Below the pieces are notes generated by a model. It was not told the origin of the DNA, did not search any database, and saw only the letters and a list, made by a program, of their open reading frames with translations. From NCBI GenBank assembly GCA_902712845.1, contig LR743504.1, positions 1,400,001 to 1,464,000 on the forward strand: a stretch of DNA of 64,000 nt, read 5' to 3'. Shown piece by piece: positions 36,586-45,285 of this stretch (within the stretch, counting starts at the first letter, position 1; each line of letters begins with the position of its first letter). This stretch comes from Methylobacterium bullatum. GTDB taxonomy: Bacteria; Pseudomonadota; Alphaproteobacteria; Rhizobiales; Beijerinckiaceae. Position numbers and translations under genes: made by a program.

Positions 36586-37662
36586 GTGACAGCCATGGCT
36601 TCCGAAGCCCAGGTGCGCCTCGCCGATGCCGGGCGATACATCGCGGACCTGTGCGAGCACTTCCTCGAACACGATATCCCGGTGCTTCACGAGCCGGGAC
36701 GCGGGCGGGTCGAGTTCGATGTCGGCACCGGCACCCTCGTCGCCGCCGAAGGCCTGCTCGCCCTGAAGGCGGAGGCGACCGACGAGACCTCCCTCGCCGT
36801 CGTCAAGTTCATGCTCGCCTCGCATCTCCAGGAGCTTCCCGGCGCCACGGACGCATCCATCGTCTGGACCGGCGACGGCTGCGCCGACGACACGATCCCG
36901 AGCCTGCGCGAGGTCACCGTCCGCCACGTCGTCGATCTGACGCCGCATATGCGCCGGATCACCTTCGCCGGCACGGATCTGGCGCGCTACGACGCGTTCG
37001 ACATGCATGTGCACGTCATCATTCCGCCCGAGGGCCACGCGCCGCAATGGCCTGTGCCGGGGATCGACGGCATCCCGGTCTGGCCGCAGGGGGAGGGCGC
37101 GCCCTCCATGCGCACCTACACGATCCGCCGTATCGACGTGGCTGCGGGCGAGATCGACATCGACTTCGTCATGCATCATGACGCCGGCCCCGGCGCGTCC
37201 TTCGCGAAGCGCGCCAAGGTCGGGGACGTGGTCGGGCTGCTCGGCCCCGGGGGCCGCAGCGCCGGCGCGGCGGAGTGGTATTGTCTCGCCGCCGACGAGA
37301 CCGGCCTGCCGGCCATCGGTCGCATCCTCGGGCGGCTGCCGGGCCATGTGGGCGGGGTCGCGGTGATCGAGGTCGACGGGCCGGCCGACGAGCAGGCGCT
37401 CGACCGGCCGGACGGGGTGGAGCTGCGCTGGCTCCACCGCAACGGCGCACCGCCCGGCACGACCACGCTCCTGGCGGATGCGGTCCGGGCGATCCCGTTC
37501 CCGCAGGATCGCACGGTCTTCGCCTGGGCCGGCTCGGAATTCGATGCGTTCAAGGCCCTGCGGACGCATTGGCGCAAGACCTGTGGCCTCACCCGTGACC
37601 AGCATCTCGCCGTGGCCTATTGGCGGCGCGGCGCCGACGAAGACGCCAAGGACGAGGATTGA
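36586..37662 (+). CDS. Siderophore-interacting FAD reductase with N-terminal DUF2218 domain
   Basis: A 358-residue cytoplasmic protein that should release iron from the imported siderophore by reduction. Residues 10-95 form a DUF2218 domain (ADLCEHFLEHDIPVLHEP; LKAEATDETSLAVVKFMLASHL). The rest is a ViuB/SIP-type enzyme: the FAD-binding RTYTIRRID motif (about residue 175), FAKRAKVGDVVGLLGPGG, and the C-terminal QHLAVAYWRRGADED. The start is GTG 36586, placed by GGAG at 36574-36577; ATG 36595 is too far from it. It begins a plus-strand run with the exporter and Fhu-type transporter genes. Confidence 0.85.
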   Translation: MTAMASEAQVRLADAGRYIADLCEHFLEHDIPVLHEPGRGRVEFDVGTGTLVAAEGLLALKAEATDETSLAVVKFMLASHLQELPGATDASIVWTGDGCADDTIPSLREVTVRHVVDLTPHMRRITFAGTDLARYDAFDMHVHVIIPPEGHAPQWPVPGIDGIPVWPQGEGAPSMRTYTIRRIDVAAGEIDIDFVMHHDAGPGASFAKRAKVGDVVGLLGPGGRSAGAAEWYCLAADETGLPAIGRILGRLPGHVGGVAVIEVDGPADEQALDRPDGVELRWLHRNGAPPGTTTLLADAVRAIPFPQDRTVFAWAGSEFDAFKALRTHWRKTCGLTRDQHLAVAYWRRGADEDAKDED

Positions 37663-37703
37663 AGCGTGATGTCAAAGAGCGTCATCCGAGGCGGCATGTT
37701 TCC

Positions 37704-38993
37704 ATGATGCTCGACCTGTCTCCCCTGCGGGCGAGCCGCGGGTTCCAGCTGCTCTATGCGGCGCGGGCCGCCTCGTTCCTCGCCTTCGGGGTGCTCGGCG
37801 TCGCCGTGAGCCTGCAGATGTACGCGCTCACGTCCTCGTCGCTGCAGGTGGCCTTCCTTAACGCCGCCGTCGCGGGATCCATGGCGCTGGCGCTCATCGT
37901 CGGCGGCTGGCTCGCCGATAGCTACGACCGCCGCGTGGTCATGGTCTGGTCGCGCACGGCGCATCTCCTCACCATCCTGATCCTCATGGCCAACGCCGCC
38001 CTCGCGGCGCCGATGGTCTGGCCGATCTACGCGGCGGCCGTGGTCGGCGGCTCGACCTTCGGCTTCGGCATGCCGGCGATCATGGCCGCCACCCCGGCGC
38101 TCGTCGGGCGCGAGCACCTGTCGGGGGCCGCTGCGCTCACCGCCGTCGCGGCGCAGGCGGGCGCCATCGCCGGGCCGTTCCTGGCCGGGGCGATCACCGC
38201 CGGCGCGGGGCTCGTCGCGTGCTACGGCGTGGTGGCGCTGATCTCCGGCATCACGCCGATCGTGCTCGGGTTCCTGCCGCCGCTGCCGCCCCTGGCCGGG
38301 CCGTCCGCTGCGGCGCCCCTTCCCGTGCTTGCCGCCGACGAGGCCGGCTTCATGGGGGGCTTGCGCTACATCGCCCGCTCGCCCCTGGTGCTGAGCCTGC
38401 TCCTGGTCGATCTCGTCGCCCTGGTCTTCGCCGTGCCCTACGTGCTGCTGCCCGAACTCGCGACGCACGGGCTCGGCGGAGGGCCCGACAGCATCGGCCT
38501 GCTCTATGCCGCCCCCTCGGTCGGCGCGCTCTTCGGCGCCCTGGCCTCGGGCCGGGCCGGCGCGAGCCCGTTCGCAGGGCGCTGGCTCGTGGCCTGCGTG
38601 GCGATCTGGGCCTGTGCCTGCATCGCGCTGGGCTTCAGCGACGGCATGGCTCCCGCCCTGTTCTGCCTTGCCACCCTCGGCGCCGCCGCGAGCCTCGCCG
38701 GCATCCTGCGCGCGGCCCTGATCCAGCGCGCGACGCCGGACGCGATGCTCGGCCGGGTGTCGAGCCTGTGGGTGCTGGAGGAAACCATCGGCCCGGCGCT
38801 CGGCGGCATGCAGGCCGGCACCACGGCCCATCTAGCCTCGGCGCGGATCGCCATGGCGGCGGGCGGCGGCCTCTGCCTCGCCGCCACCGCCGCCATCGCG
38901 GCGTTCACGCCCGCCCTGCGGGATGCGAGCCTCGCTCCGGAGGCGAAAAGGAAGGCCGAGGATCTCGCCCTGGCTGCCGTCGATGCGCGCTAG
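37704..38993 (+). CDS. EntS-like MFS exporter
   Basis: A 429-residue integral membrane protein with about 12 hydrophobic segments, starting at ATG 37704 (MMLDLSPLRASRGFQLLYAARAASF). The N-terminal helix, LIVGGWLADSYDRRVVMV loop and MLGRVSSLWVLEETIGPALGG region match the enterobactin exporter EntS and its DHA3-type relatives. It lies 41 bases after the siderophore reductase and 67 before the FhuD gene, so it probably exports the newly made siderophore from the cytoplasm to the periplasm. The substrate is inferred from context. Confidence 0.8.
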   Translation: MMLDLSPLRASRGFQLLYAARAASFLAFGVLGVAVSLQMYALTSSSLQVAFLNAAVAGSMALALIVGGWLADSYDRRVVMVWSRTAHLLTILILMANAALAAPMVWPIYAAAVVGGSTFGFGMPAIMAATPALVGREHLSGAAALTAVAAQAGAIAGPFLAGAITAGAGLVACYGVVALISGITPIVLGFLPPLPPLAGPSAAAPLPVLAADEAGFMGGLRYIARSPLVLSLLLVDLVALVFAVPYVLLPELATHGLGGGPDSIGLLYAAPSVGALFGALASGRAGASPFAGRWLVACVAIWACACIALGFSDGMAPALFCLATLGAAASLAGILRAALIQRATPDAMLGRVSSLWVLEETIGPALGGMQAGTTAHLASARIAMAAGGGLCLAATAAIAAFTPALRDASLAPEAKRKAEDLALAAVDAR

Positions 38994-39058
38994 AGCGCTC
39001 TCCGCCGAAGTGGATGCCGGTTCGACGAAAAAGAGCGCGGCAAATCAAAGACCTAGAG
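38991..39058. repeat. Probable dispersed palindromic element between exporter and fhuD
   Basis: The segment starts with the palindrome AGAGCGCTCT (38992-39001), overlapping the exporter stop codon. It continues with CCGAAGTGGATGCCGGTTCG and ends with ACCTAGAG. This layout resembles a repeat scattered through rhizobial and methylobacterial genomes. The identification is from memory of the pattern. It also obscures the start of the next gene. Confidence 0.4.
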
Positions 39059-39060
39059 AT

Positions 39061-39981
39061 GTGTCCCGACCCAACGTGGTCGGGCACAGCTCTAGAAGGG
39101 CCGTTGTCGGCCTGGCGGCCTGCCTCCTCGTGCTGGCCTGTCTGCCCGCGCGCGCGGAAAATAAGATGCCCGCCCAGCCACGGGTCGCCGCCCTGGACTG
39201 GAGCGCCGTGGAATTGCTCCTCGGCCTCGGCATCGTGCCGGTCGCGGTGACGCAGCCCGAGAACTACAACCGCACCGTGGTGGCGCCGGCGCTCCCCGAG
39301 GGGGTGGTCGATCTCGGCCTCGTGGTGGAGCCCAACCTCGAAGTGCTGGCGAGCCTGAAGCCGGACCTCATCCTCGCCAACCCGATCCAGGTGGCGACGC
39401 AAGGCAGCTTCCTGTCGCGCATCGCCCCGACGGAGGCGGTCTCCATCGCCAATGCCGGGGGCGATCCCTACGAGCGGGCGAAGGCGGAGACCATGCGCAT
39501 CGCCGTGCGGCTCGGCAGGGTGGAGCAGGCCAAAGCCCTGGAGGCACGGACCGAGGCGATCCTCACCGAGGCGGCGGCGAGCGCCTGCCCGGCGGAGAGA
39601 CATCCGACCTACCTCGTCTGGATCGTCGACCACCGCAACATCGTGGTCTACGGCCGCACCAGCCTGTTCCAGACCGTGCTCGACCGCCTCCGGATCGCGA
39701 ATGCCTGGACCGGCGCAAGCAACGCGTCCGGCTTCACGGCGGTGGGGATCGAGCAGCTCGCCACCGGCCCGGCCGATGCCCGCATCGTCCATATCGGGCC
39801 GATCCAATCCGACGCCGCCAGGGCGCTGGCCGGCAGCCGGCTCTGGCAGACGCTTCCGGCGGTGCGCGAGCATCATGTCGACGTGGTGGCTCCGGTCTGG
39901 TTCTACGGCGGCCTGCCGGCCATCGCGCGTTTCGCCGAACTGATGACCGGTCTCGCCAAGCGGGATTGCCCCCGTGGCTGA
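39061..39981 (+). CDS. fhuD: Iron-siderophore ABC transporter substrate-binding protein (FhuD type)
   Basis: A 306-residue periplasmic protein. The start is uncertain: GTG 39061 gives a leader (VSRPNVVGHSSRRAVVG) with a hydrophobic core LAACLLVLACLPARA; GTG 39076 is an alternative. The mature protein has the FhuD-type opening RVAALDWSAVELLLGLGIVPVAV, the LEVLASLKPDLIL motif and a C-terminal VDVVAPVWFYGGLPAIARFAELM. It binds ferric hydroxamate siderophore and hands it to FhuB. It overlaps fhuB by eight bases. Confidence 0.85.
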   Translation: MSRPNVVGHSSRRAVVGLAACLLVLACLPARAENKMPAQPRVAALDWSAVELLLGLGIVPVAVTQPENYNRTVVAPALPEGVVDLGLVVEPNLEVLASLKPDLILANPIQVATQGSFLSRIAPTEAVSIANAGGDPYERAKAETMRIAVRLGRVEQAKALEARTEAILTEAAASACPAERHPTYLVWIVDHRNIVVYGRTSLFQTVLDRLRIANAWTGASNASGFTAVGIEQLATGPADARIVHIGPIQSDAARALAGSRLWQTLPAVREHHVDVVAPVWFYGGLPAIARFAELMTGLAKRDCPRG

Positions 39982-41992
39982 GGTGGATCTGGCCGAGCCC
40001 CGCCTCGATGCCCTCGCGCCGCCCCGGTCGCGGATCGGCGGGACGATGCTCCTCATCGGCGCGGTGGCCCTCGTGGCCGGGCTCCTCACCCTGCGCACGC
40101 TCACCGCCGACATGGCGCTCGGCCCGGCGCTGAAGGCCCTGTGGAGTCCCGACTGGACCGACATCGCGCAGGTCATCCTGCACGAGAGCGTGCTGCCGCG
40201 GATCGTCACCGCCTGGCTCGCCGGCGCCGCCCTCGCTTTGTCGGGGGTGGTGCTGCAGCAGGTGCTGCGCAATCCCCTCGCCTCGCCCTCGACGCTGGGC
40301 ATTTCGGCCGGGGCGCAGCTCGCTTTGGCCCTGGCCTCCCTGTTCGCGCCCGGCCTCTTCTCGCAAGGGCGGGAGGCGGTGGCGCTCTCGGGCTCCGCCC
40401 TGGCGGTACTCGCGGTCTTCGCCCTCGGCCGCGCCAAGGGCTTCGCCCCCCTCGCGCTGCTGCTGGCCGGCCTCGTGGTCGAACTCTATTGCGGGGCGAT
40501 CCAGACTCTCCTCGTCATCCTGCATCAGGAGCGGCTGTTCGGCCTGTTCGTCTGGGGCGCGGGCTCGCTCGCCATGAACGATTGGAGCGCGCCGGCCTAT
40601 CTCGCGCCCCGCCTCGCGGTGGCCGCCGTCCTGGTGGCGCTGATGGTGCGGCCCCTTTCGGTGCTGGATCTCGACGAGGCGAACGCGAAGAGCCTCGGGC
40701 TCTCCCTCGGCCGGGTCCGGTTCCTCGCGGTGGCCGTGGCGGTGGCGCTCGGCGGCTTCGTGGTGGCGGGGGTGGGCGTCATCGGCTTCGTCGGTTTCGC
40801 CGCGCCGATCCTCGTCCGCCTCACCGGCACGCGCACCCTGCGCGACCGCCTCATCGCCGCGCCCCTGCTCGGGGCGGCCCTGATCTGGCTCACCGATTCC
40901 GTGGTCCTGGCCCTCGCCCCCATCGCGCAGGTGCCGACCGGGGCGCTCGCCGCCCTCGTCGGCGTGCCGATGCTGCTCTGGCTGCTGCCGCGCCTGCGCG
41001 GCGTCGGCGCGCTGCATCGCCCGGGGGACGGCGCCTCGGCCCGGATCGCTCGACCCTGGGGCCTGGTCCTGGCCGGAGCGGTGTCGCTCGCCCTCCTCGT
41101 CTTCGTCGCGCTGACCCTCGGCCGCGACCCCGCCGGCTGGCACTGGAGCCTCGGGGCCGGCCTCGACGCGCTGCTTCCCTGGCGCCTGCCCCGTATCGTC
41201 GCCTCGCTCGCGGCCGGCGCGATGCTGGCCATCGCCGGCACCCTGCTGCAGCGGCTCACCGGCAATCCCCTGGCGAGTCCCGAAGTGCTCGGGATCAGTT
41301 CCGGGGCCGCCCTCGGCCTCGTCGCCGTCACGATCGTCCTCGGCACGCCGGACCGGATGGCGCTGCTCGGCGCCGGCAGCCTCGGGGCGCTCGCGACCCT
41401 CCTGGCGATCCTGAGCCTCGGCCGTCGTGCCGACACCGCGCCCGAGCAGATGCTGCTGGCCGGCATCGGCCTTACCACCGGGTTCGGCGCGCTGCTCACC
41501 ATCCTGATGATCAGTGGCGACCCTTCCGTGGTGATGCTGCTCGGGTGGACGGCGGGCTCCACGGCACGGGTGGCGCCGGAGGATGCCGTGGCCGCCCTCG
41601 CCATCCTCGCCCTCGGGGCCGCCTGCCTTCCCGCCCTGACCCGCTGGCTCGATCTGCTTCCCCTCGGCGATCTCACCGGCCGCTCGCTCGGGCTCGACCT
41701 TCGCCGCAGCCGCCTGGCCATCCTGGTCGTGGCGGCGATCCTCACCACCGCGGCGACCCTGGTGGCGGGGCCGTTGAGCTTCGTCGGCCTCGTGGCGCCT
41801 CAGGTGGCGCGGTTGTCGGGCCTCACCCGCGCAGCGCCGCAACTCGCCGGTGCTGCGATCGTCGGCGCGCTCATCATGGTCGCTGCGGATTTCGTCGGGC
41901 GGATGGCGTTCTTCCCCTACCAGCTGCCCGCCGGATTGGTAGCGACCCTCGTCGGAGGACCGTTCCTGATGTGGCTCCTGGCCCGGCGTTGA
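39974..41992 (+). CDS. fhuB: Iron-siderophore ABC transporter permease, double-length (FhuB type)
   Basis: A 672-residue inner-membrane permease starting at GTG 39974. It is a tandem fusion of two FecCD-type permease halves (about 20-340 and 345-672). Each half repeats the signatures [40 protein letters not shown] / [11 protein letters not shown] and [13 protein letters not shown] / [13 protein letters not shown]. The fusion is a hallmark of the FhuB ferrichrome/hydroxamate system, which supports a hydroxamate substrate. Its ATPase partner is most likely the FhuC at 17185. Confidence 0.9.
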   Translation: [672 protein letters not shown]

Positions 41993-42244
41993 ATATCCCG
42001 GAACGAGTTTCGCGAGGCTCTAGACTCGAATTATTCCAAAGAAGGGATGTGCTTCCTAGGCAACGCAGTCACAACTTCGATCATCGAGGCGCAACTTCGC
42101 CTTGCTGTCAAAGACGCCGTATGGATTTGTCTTGCCGAAGCGCGACCTTTGTTTTTGAATCGTTCTACGCGATGCATCGGCAGGGACATCGCGTTCAGTC
42201 ACGATCAGGTCCGTGCTGTGTTTTCGACGATCAAGGTCTTCTCT

Positions 42245-44686
42245 ATGTCTCATGGCATGTTGCTTTCTGCTGGCACGTTTTCTCACAAAGCCGTGAGTGG
42301 CCTGCGTTGTCTCGCCGGCGTCTCGACCGTGGCGATGCTCGCCATGGCCCCCGCCCTGTGGAGCGGGGAGGCCCTCGCCCAGGCGGCGTCGGGCGGCACG
42401 GCGGCGGTGCAGCTCGACACTTTGTCGGTGCAGGGCTCGGGCGCGGGTGTCGGCAGCGGCAGCACGAACGACAGCATCATCGCCGCGAATTCCTACGTCC
42501 TGTCGCGCAGCTCGTCCGGCACCAAGACCAACGCCAGCCTGCGCGAGATCCCGCAATCGATCTCGGTGGTGACCCAGAAGCAACTCGAGGATCGCGGCGC
42601 GCAGAACCTCGCCGACGCCCTCGCCTATACGGCCGGCGTCGTCTCTTCGCCCCAGGGCGAGGACGGCCGGTTCGACCAGCTGATCATCCGTGGCTTCGAC
42701 CAGACCATCCGCGGTGTCTACCGCGACGGCATGCGCCTGCCCGTCACGAGCTTCTCCGGCTTCCCGCAGGAGCCCTACGGAATCGAGCGGATCGACGTCC
42801 TGCGCGGGCCGACTTCGGGCCTCTACGGCCTGAACGATCCGGGCGGTCTCGTGAACTTCGTCAGCAAGAAGCCCCTCGACGTGCCCCTGCGCGAGATCTA
42901 CGGCTCCTACGGCAGCTACAACCGCAAGCAGTTCGGCTTCGACCTGAGCGGCCCGGCGAACCCCGAAAAGACCATCCTCTACCGGATCACCGGCTTCCTG
43001 CGGAACGGCGGCACCCAGGCCGATTACGTCGATCTCGACCGAGTCTACATCGCGCCGGCCGTGACGTTCCGGCCCTCCGCCGATACCAGCCTGACGCTTC
43101 TGGGCAATTACCAGAAGGATGTCTCGGGCGATAAGTACCGCCTGATCCCGCAATACTACACCAACGGGTCGAACCCGCTGAAGGCCAACCTGCGCGACCG
43201 CTTCCTCGGCGAGCCCGATTTCAGCCGCTTCAAGGCCGAGCGCGCCATGGCGGGCTACGAGTTCTCGCACCGGTTCGACGACGAATGGACCGTGCGCCAG
43301 AACCTGCGCTACGCCCATGCCAGCACGAACTACAACAGCATCTACCCGACCGGGCTGAACACCACGATCGTCAACGGTGTCCCGACGGTGACGTCGCCAT
43401 CGCTCATTAACCGTTCGGCCCAGACCTGGTTGGAGGATTACGGCGTCTTCACCGTCGACACCCAGATCCAGCACGAGCACGTGTTCGACTGGTTCAAGAA
43501 CACCGCCCTGCTCGGCATCGACTACAGCAACATCCAGAACAAGAGCGACCAGTTTGGCGGGCCGACGCAGGCCTTCTTCGATCCAAACGTCCTGCTCGGC
43601 GCTCCGGCGCCAGCGCTCGTCGGGCCCATCGACGTCCTCAACCCGCGATACGGCTCCGCCGTCGCCCCGCTCCAGCGGACGCTGCTCAGCCGCCTGTCGC
43701 AGGAACAGACCGGCATCTACGCGCAGGATCAGGTGAAGTTCGGCAACGGTTTCTTGTTCAGCGCCAACGCCCGCTACGACTGGGTGAAGACGCGGACGGA
43801 CGTGCAGAACCCCGCGCTCGATGCCGTGCGTACAACGCTGAACAGTATCGGCGTCCCGAACGCCATCCCGACCAATTTCGGGGTCACCCAGAACGCGGAA
43901 TCCTATAGCGGCCGCGTCGGGCTGTCGTATCTCTTCGACAACGGCCTGACGCCCTACATCGCCGCCGCGCGCTCGTTCAACGTCCTGCCGTTCTACATCC
44001 AGTCGAGCACGCCGAGCCCGATCGTCCCCATTGCCCCGGCCACCTACTCGATCGGCCCCGCAAAGCCCGAGATCGGCGAGACGGTCGAGGGTGGCATCAA
44101 GTTCCAGCCGCCCGGATCGAACAGCACGTTCCTCCTGTCGTATTTCGACACGAAGAAGACCAACGCGCTGACTTTCGACCCGACCGATCCGCTGCAGCAG
44201 GCCTATTACCAGACCGGCGAGATCGCGGTGAACGGCGTCGAGGTCGAGGCCACGGTGGAACTGGCCGAAGGGTTCCGCCTACTTAGCTCGCTCACCGCCC
44301 TCAACGCGCGGGTGACCAAGGATACGCCCCCGGACGCGCGGTTCGCGAGCGCAGTCGGTAACCGTCCCATCCAGGTTCCGAACATCGTGATCTCGAACTG
44401 GGCCGACTACACCGTGCAGACCGGTCTGTTCCGCGGTCTCGGCTTCGGCTTCGGTGTGCGCTATGTCGGCGATACGTTCGGCGATGCCGCCAACACCATC
44501 CGCGTGCCGGATTACTTCCTGATGGATGCGTCGATCCGCTATTCGTTTGACAACTGGCGCTTCCAGGTGGCCGCAAACAACCTCGCCGACCGTGTCTATG
44601 TCGGCACCTGCGCCCAACTCGGATATGTCGGCTGCAATTACGGCGACGGCCGCCGCATCACGGGCTCCGTCACCTACCGCTGGTAG
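42245..44686 (+). CDS. TonB-dependent siderophore receptor (FhuA-like)
   Basis: An 813-residue outer-membrane receptor; ATG 42245 gives a signal peptide ending in SGEALAQA. The plug domain has REIPQSISVVTQKQLEDRGAQ, GVYRDGMRLP and ERIDVLRGPTSGLYGLNDPGGLVNFVSKKP. The rest is a 22-strand barrel that ends SVTYRW with the terminal aromatic residue. The layout matches ferrichrome and hydroxamate receptors (FhuA/FoxA). It lies 252 bases after fhuB, with its own leader, and is closed by a strong terminator. It is the probable outer-membrane gate for the siderophore made here. Confidence 0.88.
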   Translation: MSHGMLLSAGTFSHKAVSGLRCLAGVSTVAMLAMAPALWSGEALAQAASGGTAAVQLDTLSVQGSGAGVGSGSTNDSIIAANSYVLSRSSSGTKTNASLREIPQSISVVTQKQLEDRGAQNLADALAYTAGVVSSPQGEDGRFDQLIIRGFDQTIRGVYRDGMRLPVTSFSGFPQEPYGIERIDVLRGPTSGLYGLNDPGGLVNFVSKKPLDVPLREIYGSYGSYNRKQFGFDLSGPANPEKTILYRITGFLRNGGTQADYVDLDRVYIAPAVTFRPSADTSLTLLGNYQKDVSGDKYRLIPQYYTNGSNPLKANLRDRFLGEPDFSRFKAERAMAGYEFSHRFDDEWTVRQNLRYAHASTNYNSIYPTGLNTTIVNGVPTVTSPSLINRSAQTWLEDYGVFTVDTQIQHEHVFDWFKNTALLGIDYSNIQNKSDQFGGPTQAFFDPNVLLGAPAPALVGPIDVLNPRYGSAVAPLQRTLLSRLSQEQTGIYAQDQVKFGNGFLFSANARYDWVKTRTDVQNPALDAVRTTLNSIGVPNAIPTNFGVTQNAESYSGRVGLSYLFDNGLTPYIAAARSFNVLPFYIQSSTPSPIVPIAPATYSIGPAKPEIGETVEGGIKFQPPGSNSTFLLSYFDTKKTNALTFDPTDPLQQAYYQTGEIAVNGVEVEATVELAEGFRLLSSLTALNARVTKDTPPDARFASAVGNRPIQVPNIVISNWADYTVQTGLFRGLGFGFGVRYVGDTFGDAANTIRVPDYFLMDASIRYSFDNWRFQVAANNLADRVYVGTCAQLGYVGCNYGDGRRITGSVTYRW

Positions 44687-44709
44687 GCGACGCGCATCCG
44701 ATGAGATCG

Positions 44710-44742
44710 GCCCCGGATCTTGCGATCCGGGGCTTTTCTTTT
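44710..44742 (+). terminator. Rho-independent terminator after the FhuA-like receptor
   Basis: The arms GCCCCGGATC (44710-44719) and GATCCGGGGC (44724-44733) form a perfect 10-base stem with loop TTGC, followed by TTTTCTTTT. It lies 24 bases after the receptor stop and separates this gene from the riboswitch downstream. Confidence 0.9.
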
Positions 44743-44800
44743 GGGCTGTTGCCGTGGCGTCGTTGACGCGGTTCTCCGCCCTCGACTAGCTTGGGCGTGA

Positions 44801-44975
44801 CGGTTCCTCCCCGGAGGATCAAAAGGGAACGCGGTGAGGGTCTTGGCCCGATGCCGCGGCTGCCCCCGCAACTGTAAGCGGCGAGCCCATCATCAACACG
44901 TCACTGGATGCTCCGGCATCTGGGAAGACGATGAGAGGGCGTCGACCCGCGAGCCAGGAGACCTGCCGTCAGTCG
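44801..44975 (+). promoter_or_regulatory. Cobalamin riboswitch
   Basis: The conserved core of the adenosylcobalamin riboswitch is visible in order: GGTTCC followed by AAAAGGGAACGCGGTG (44821-44836), CTGCCCCCGCAACTGTAA (from 44860), and the B12 box GCCAGGAGACCTGCC (44953-44967). It precedes the TonB receptor gene at 45286 by 310 bases. Such riboswitches normally lower expression when cobalamin is plentiful. Confidence 0.9.
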
Positions 44976-45209
44976 TGGTCACACGCGAAACGCATCGGGC
45001 GGGGTGTCCTGGTGGGGTGTCGGGGCGTTCGCTTGTCGCGAACGCATCGGCTTCGTTCGCGGTGACGTGCCACTGCGCTGAGCCGCGCCTGCCGTTCGCC
45101 CGCGATGCCCGATCGTCCCTGTTCCTTTCGTTACAGAATCGTTCCCGAGTGCGCCCTCGGCGAGACCGTTTGGTCCCGCCGCCAGGCGTTTCCTTCGGAG
45201 CAACGGATT

Positions 45210-45226
45210 GTAACGTTATAACATAC
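45210..45226. promoter_or_regulatory. Zur-like palindrome upstream of the second TonB receptor
   Basis: GTAACGTTATAACATAC is nearly symmetrical around the core GTTATAAC (45215-45222), in an AT-rich island about 60 bases before the receptor ATG. Zinc-uptake-regulator sites in proteobacteria have this kind of GTTATA/TATAAC palindrome. The match is by eye; no Zur gene is in the window. Confidence 0.4.
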
Positions 45227-45285
45227 GATCTAGCAGAAGGGGCGCGGCACTCGGCCAGCGATCACTCCGGTTTGCCCAAACGACC

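Noticed and set aside
44976..45209. Hairpin GCGTTCGC/GCGAACGC (45025-45045) as riboswitch terminator
   Set aside because: The stem is perfect, but no T-run follows, so an intrinsic terminator is not supported; the expression platform remains unknown.
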